DNA of 14,164 nt from an uncultured Anaerolineales bacterium (GTDB lineage Bacteria; Chloroflexota; Anaerolineae; Anaerolineales; Villigracilaceae). Within the stretch, counting starts at the first letter, position 1. Each line of letters starts with the position of its first letter. Location of the stretch: NCBI GenBank assembly GCA_937928015.1, contig CALFXA010000060.1:1-14164 (forward strand), read 5' to 3'. A program made the position numbers and the translations under genes. The notes beneath the pieces are model-generated. The model saw only the letters and a program-made list of their open reading frames with translations. It did no database searches and had not been told where the DNA came from. This document shows positions 10,972 to 14,164 of the stretch, piece after piece.

Positions 10972-11008
10972 AAATGAGGCCATCATTTTCGTTCTGATGG
11001 CCTCGTTT
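10972..11008 (+). terminator. Leader hairpin before rpsL, possible attenuator or weak terminator
   Basis: AAATGAGGCCATCA (10972-10985) pairs with TGATGGCCTCGTTT (10995-11008): 14 bp with one wobble and a 9-base loop. The tract after it (GTTTCTTGT) is only moderately T-rich. It lies downstream of the rpsL promoter, so it would be inside the operon leader. It could trim read-through from rpoB, attenuate the operon, or be bound by a ribosomal protein. Confidence 0.5.
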
Positions 11009-11058
11009 CTTGTAAACAGTCTTTGTGAAAAAAAAAGAATTTGTAATCGGAGGCTAAG

Positions 11059-11475
11059 GTGCCGACAATCAATCAAATGGTCCGCAAGGGCCGCAAGAGC
11101 AAGAAAGTCAAAAGCAAGGCCCCGGCTCTGCAATATACGTTGAACTCGTACAAGCAGCGCCGCGTCCGACAGGACAAGGGCGCCCCGCAGAAGCGTGGCG
11201 TGTGTACTGTCGTTCGTACCACGACCCCCAAGAAGCCGAATTCGGCGCTGCGCAAGATCGCCCGCGTGCGCCTGACCAACGGCATCGAGGTCACGGCGTA
11301 CATCCCCGGGGAAGGCCATCAGTTGCAGGAACACTCCGTCGTGCTCGTCCGCGGCGGCCGTGTGAAGGATCTGCCTGGTGTTCGTTATCACATCGTGCGT
11401 GGTTCGCTTGACACGACTGGCGTTGCCAATCGCAAGCAGTCCCGCTCCAAGTACGGCGCGAAGCGTCCGAAGTAA
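11059..11475 (+). CDS. rpsL: 30S ribosomal protein S12
   Basis: S12 sits at the decoding centre of the small subunit and affects accuracy. The 138-residue protein contains [21 protein letters not shown] (Lys59 is the equivalent of the classical streptomycin-resistance lysine, unmutated), [13 protein letters not shown], and [14 protein letters not shown] with Asp104 at the usual methylthiolation position. It is longer than the about 124-residue E. coli form because of roughly 14 residues between PAL (22-24) and PQKRG, an insertion known from Firmicutes S12. The start is GTG, with GGAGG 5 bases upstream. It is first in the operon, with rpsG 18 bases downstream. Confidence 0.98.
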   Translation: MPTINQMVRKGRKSKKVKSKAPALQYTLNSYKQRRVRQDKGAPQKRGVCTVVRTTTPKKPNSALRKIARVRLTNGIEVTAYIPGEGHQLQEHSVVLVRGGRVKDLPGVRYHIVRGSLDTTGVANRKQSRSKYGAKRPK

Positions 11476-11493
11476 TCCAAGGGAGTTGTAGTA

Positions 11494-11961
11494 ATGCGCA
11501 GAGCAAAACCCGAAAAGCGGGAGATTCTCCCCGATATCCGTTATAACAGCCTCGCCATTCAGACGATGGTGCAGCATGTTCTCAAGCGCGGCAAGAAGAG
11601 CACCGCGCTGGGTTTGGTTTATGGGGCCCTTGACATCGTCAAGGAGCGCACCCAGAAGGACCCGAAGGAAGTCTTCGATACGGCCCTCAAGAACGTCGGT
11701 CCCTCGATGGAAGTGAAGCCCCGCCGCGTCGGTGGCGCCACCTATCAGGTCCCGATGGAAGTTTCGGCTGATCGCCGCTCGACCCTGGCCATCCGCTGGA
11801 TCCTCTCGGCTGCGCGCGAGCGCTCCGGGCAGTCCTTCTCCGAGAAACTGGCTGCTGAACTGATGGACGCCGCCAGTGAGACCGGTGCCGCAATCCGCAA
11901 GCGTGACGAAACCCACAAGATGGCTGAGGCCAACCGCGCCTTCTCCCATTATCGTATCTAA
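11494..11961 (+). CDS. rpsG: 30S ribosomal protein S7
   Basis: S7 is a primary 16S rRNA binder that nucleates assembly of the small-subunit head and touches the E-site tRNA. The 155-residue length is normal. Seen: MRRAKPEKREILPD at the start, NVGPSMEVKPRRVGGATYQVPMEV split around residues 67-90, RWILSAARER and the C-terminal ETHKMAEANRAFSHYR. The AAGGGAG ribosome site (11479-11485) lies 8 bases before the ATG. In E. coli S7 represses this operon by binding between rpsL and rpsG; here that gap is only 18 bases, so the same device looks unlikely. Confidence 0.98.
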   Translation: MRRAKPEKREILPDIRYNSLAIQTMVQHVLKRGKKSTALGLVYGALDIVKERTQKDPKEVFDTALKNVGPSMEVKPRRVGGATYQVPMEVSADRRSTLAIRWILSAARERSGQSFSEKLAAELMDAASETGAAIRKRDETHKMAEANRAFSHYRI

Positions 11962-12003
11962 GCTGACACGCATTTCATTATTGACATAGGTAGTTGAAGA
12001 AAA

Positions 12004-14076
12004 ATGGCACGCGAATTTCCGCTGGAAAAATACAGAAATATTGGGATCATTGCCCACATCGACGCCGGTAAAACCACCACGACCGAGCGCATCATGTTCT
12101 ATACCGGCATGACGCACCGCATCGGTTCGGTGGATGACGGCACGACCGTGACCGACTGGATGGTACAGGAACGTGAACGTGGTATTACCATCGTTTCGGC
12201 CGCCGTTTCAGCGGAATGGAAGGGCTATCAGATCAACATCATCGATACGCCCGGACACATCGACTTTACCGCCGAAGTCCAGCGCTCTTTGCGCGTTCTG
12301 GACGGTGGGGTGGTGGCCTTTGATGCTGTCCAGGGTGTGGAACCGCAGAGCGAGACCGTCTGGCGTCAGGCGGATCGTTACGGGGTTCCGCGTATCTGTT
12401 TTGTCAACAAGATGGACCGCGTGGGCGCTTCTTATGAGCGCACCATCGAAACGATCAAGGATCGTCTTGGCGCGAATCCGATCCCGATGCAAGTCCCGAT
12501 TGGTTTCGAGGCCACCTTCCGCGGAGTGATTGACCTTCTGACCATGAAGGCCATCATTTGGGAAGATGATCTGGGGAAAGAGCCGAAAATCGTCGAGATT
12601 CCTGAAGATTTGAAATCGCAGGCTGTGGAAGCTCGCGCTCACATGATCGAAAAGATCGCCGAACTCGATGATGATTTGACGCTCAAATACCTGGAAGCAC
12701 AGGAAATCACGGCTGACGAGATGAAGGTTGCGCTTCGCAAGGGGACCATCGCCAACAAGGCTACTCCCGTCTTTTGCGGTTCGTCCCTGAAGAACAAGGG
12801 CGTCCAGGTTCTGCTCGACGCCGTGGTGGACTATCTGCCCTCCCCGGCCGATATTCCCTCGATCAAGGCGTCCGAACCCGGTAACCCTGAGAACGTCTTC
12901 GAACTTCCCGCCCAGGATGACGCTCCGTTGAGCGCCCTGGTCTTCAAGATTGTGACCGACCCGTATGTGGGCCGCCTGGCCTACGTGCGTATTTACTCGG
13001 GCGTGCTGACTCAGGGCCAGACGGTCCAAAACAGCACCAAGGGCCGCAAGGAACGCATCGGCCGACTGATCCGTATGCACGCGGATCATCGCGAAGATGT
13101 GACCGAGGTCCGCGCGGGCGATATTGGCGCGGTGCTGGGCTTCAAGGAAAGCTTCACCGGCGACACCCTGTGTGACAACAAGGCGCTCGTCCTGGAGAGC
13201 ATTTCCTTCCCCGAGCCCGTCATCTCGATTGCCATCGAGCCGAAGAGCACCTCCGACCAGGAAAAGATGGGCGAGGCTCTGCGCAAACTGGCCGAAGAGG
13301 ATCCCACTTTCCGTGTGAACTCGGACGAGGCCACTGGCCAGACCGTGATCCGCGGTATGGGCGAGCTTCACCTCGACATCATCGTGGACCGCCTGCTGCG
13401 CGAGTTCAAGATCCAGGCGAACGTCGGCGCTCCGCGCGTGGCGTATCGCGAGTCGATCACAAAACCCGTCAAGGAAGTCAATTATAAGTATGCCAAGCAG
13501 TCGGGCGGTCGTGGTCAGTACGGTCACGTGGTGTTCTCGATGGAACCCGGTGAGCGCGGTAGCGGCATTGTCTTTGAAAACAAGATCGTCGGTGGGTCCA
13601 TTCCGAAGGAATATATTCCCGCCGTTGAAAAAGGTTTCAAGGAAGCGTCGGAAACCGGCGTTTTGGCTGGCTATCCTGTCGTGGACCTGAAGATTTCCCT
13701 GTTCGATGGTTCCTTCCATGAAGTCGACTCGAACGAAATGGCCTTCAAGATGGCCGCTTCGATGGGCTTCAAGGAAGGCGTCCATAAGGGCAATCCCATC
13801 CTGCTCGAACCGATGATGAAGGTCGAAGTCGTCGTCCCCGAGGAATATCTCGGTGACGTGATGGGCCAGGTCAACAGCCGCCGCGGCCTGATCCAGGGCA
13901 TGGAAGTCCGCCCTGGCAACGCCCAGGCCGTCCGCGCCATGGTTCCGCTTGCGGAAATGTTCGGGTACGCCACCCAGCTCCGCTCGGCCACGCAGGGACG
14001 CGGCGTGTTCAGCATGGAATTTGACCACTATGCGCCTGTGTCGCAGTCGGTGGCGGAAGACATTTTGAAAGCGTAA
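12004..14076 (+). CDS. fusA: Elongation factor G
   Basis: EF-G is the GTPase that drives ribosomal translocation and, with RRF, subunit recycling. The 690-residue protein has the standard five-domain layout. Seen: P-loop AHIDAGKTT (17-25), switch RGITI (59-63), DTPGH (81-85), NKMD (135-138), the domain IV segment [18 protein letters not shown], and His572 in the domain IV tip region ([13 protein letters not shown]). Length and the str-operon position fit the main translocase, EF-G1. The ribosome site is weak: only GAAGA or the more distant AGGT (from 11988) precede the ATG across the 42-base gap after rpsG. The tuf start follows 33 bases after its stop. Confidence 0.98.
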   Translation: MAREFPLEKYRNIGIIAHIDAGKTTTTERIMFYTGMTHRIGSVDDGTTVTDWMVQERERGITIVSAAVSAEWKGYQINIIDTPGHIDFTAEVQRSLRVLDGGVVAFDAVQGVEPQSETVWRQADRYGVPRICFVNKMDRVGASYERTIETIKDRLGANPIPMQVPIGFEATFRGVIDLLTMKAIIWEDDLGKEPKIVEIPEDLKSQAVEARAHMIEKIAELDDDLTLKYLEAQEITADEMKVALRKGTIANKATPVFCGSSLKNKGVQVLLDAVVDYLPSPADIPSIKASEPGNPENVFELPAQDDAPLSALVFKIVTDPYVGRLAYVRIYSGVLTQGQTVQNSTKGRKERIGRLIRMHADHREDVTEVRAGDIGAVLGFKESFTGDTLCDNKALVLESISFPEPVISIAIEPKSTSDQEKMGEALRKLAEEDPTFRVNSDEATGQTVIRGMGELHLDIIVDRLLREFKIQANVGAPRVAYRESITKPVKEVNYKYAKQSGGRGQYGHVVFSMEPGERGSGIVFENKIVGGSIPKEYIPAVEKGFKEASETGVLAGYPVVDLKISLFDGSFHEVDSNEMAFKMAASMGFKEGVHKGNPILLEPMMKVEVVVPEEYLGDVMGQVNSRRGLIQGMEVRPGNAQAVRAMVPLAEMFGYATQLRSATQGRGVFSMEFDHYAPVSQSVAEDILKA

Positions 14077-14109
14077 CCTCTTTCTTTCATAATTCAAGGA
14101 GATTTCATA

Positions 14110-14164
14110 ATGGCGAAGGCAAAATTTGATCGCAGCAAGCCGCATCTGAACGTGGGGACGATGG
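14110..14164 (+). CDS. tuf: Elongation factor Tu, first 18 codons only
   Basis: The frame from ATG 14110 reads MAKAKFDRSKPHLNVGTM and runs off the right edge. This is the conserved EF-Tu N-terminus that normally continues into the GHVDHGKTT P-loop. AAGGAGA (14096-14102) is a strong ribosome site 7 bases upstream. Its place directly after fusA is the classical str-operon order. EF-Tu delivers aminoacyl-tRNA to the ribosome. Little else can be seen because the gene is cut. Confidence 0.93.
   Translation, partial: MAKAKFDRSKPHLNVGTM

Noticed and set aside
10961..11143. 60-codon frame starting in the rpsL leader, considered as a leader peptide
   Set aside because: No ribosome site; it runs into rpsL in another frame and ends in arginine-rich shadow sequence.
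11981..11986. TTGACA before fusA as an internal promoter
   Set aside because: A -10 at normal spacing would fall at or inside the fusA start and none is present there.
12208..14145. 645-codon open frame on the minus strand opposite fusA
   Set aside because: Same cause: a shadow of fusA codon bias. Its translation is low-complexity, rich in His, Asp and Leu, without family motifs.

Overview
The window is a stretch of bacterial chromosome of roughly 60% GC. It contains the start of a classical str operon (rpsL-rpsG-fusA-tuf) preceded by rpoB, and upstream of that a set of metabolic and membrane genes. Protein features point to Chloroflexota, probably an Anaerolineae-like lineage: a short Thermus-type threonine synthase, a long-form S12 with the Firmicutes-type internal insertion, and an RNA polymerase beta subunit with a lineage-specific C-terminal-half insertion. 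This assignment is inference from overall sequence character, and no search was possible. No mobile elements, CRISPR arrays, tRNA or rRNA genes were seen.

Left part (1-1638): a minus-strand transcription unit made of a TetR/AcrR repressor followed 7 bases later by an NAD(P)-dependent epimerase/dehydratase whose C-terminus runs off the left edge. Its promoter matches the sigma70 consensus well (TTGACA, 17 bp, TATAAA). A perfect palindrome, ACCGAC-CA-GTCGGT, sits at the expected transcription start and is the likely self-operator. Middle left (1639-5362): a plus-strand, MprF-like aminoacyl-phosphatidylglycerol synthase with only about six membrane helices overlaps the end of the minus-strand homoserine kinase thrB by 17 bp. 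thrB and threonine synthase thrC are divergent across 84 bp, and together they carry out the last two steps of threonine synthesis. A strong bidirectional hairpin terminator closes thrC and also the minus-strand UMF1/Atg22-like MFS transporter beyond it (5369-6739).

Right part (6740-14164): rpoB has its own promoter and a short leader with a 5'-proximal hairpin. It is not followed by rpoC, nor preceded by rplJ/rplL, which is unusual. The beta subunit carries an insertion of about 135 residues built of degenerate 25-residue repeats. After rpoB comes a separate promoter and a leader with a 14-bp hairpin, then rpsL, rpsG, fusA and the first codons of tuf, all on the plus strand with short spacers. 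These genes supply core transcription and translation (RNA polymerase beta, S12, S7, EF-G, EF-Tu).

Most of the window is ordinary housekeeping. I see no convincing new multi-gene system. The points most worth checking are the repeat-bearing RpoB insertion, the separation of rpoB from rpoC, and the shared, apparently leaderless thrB/thrC control region.
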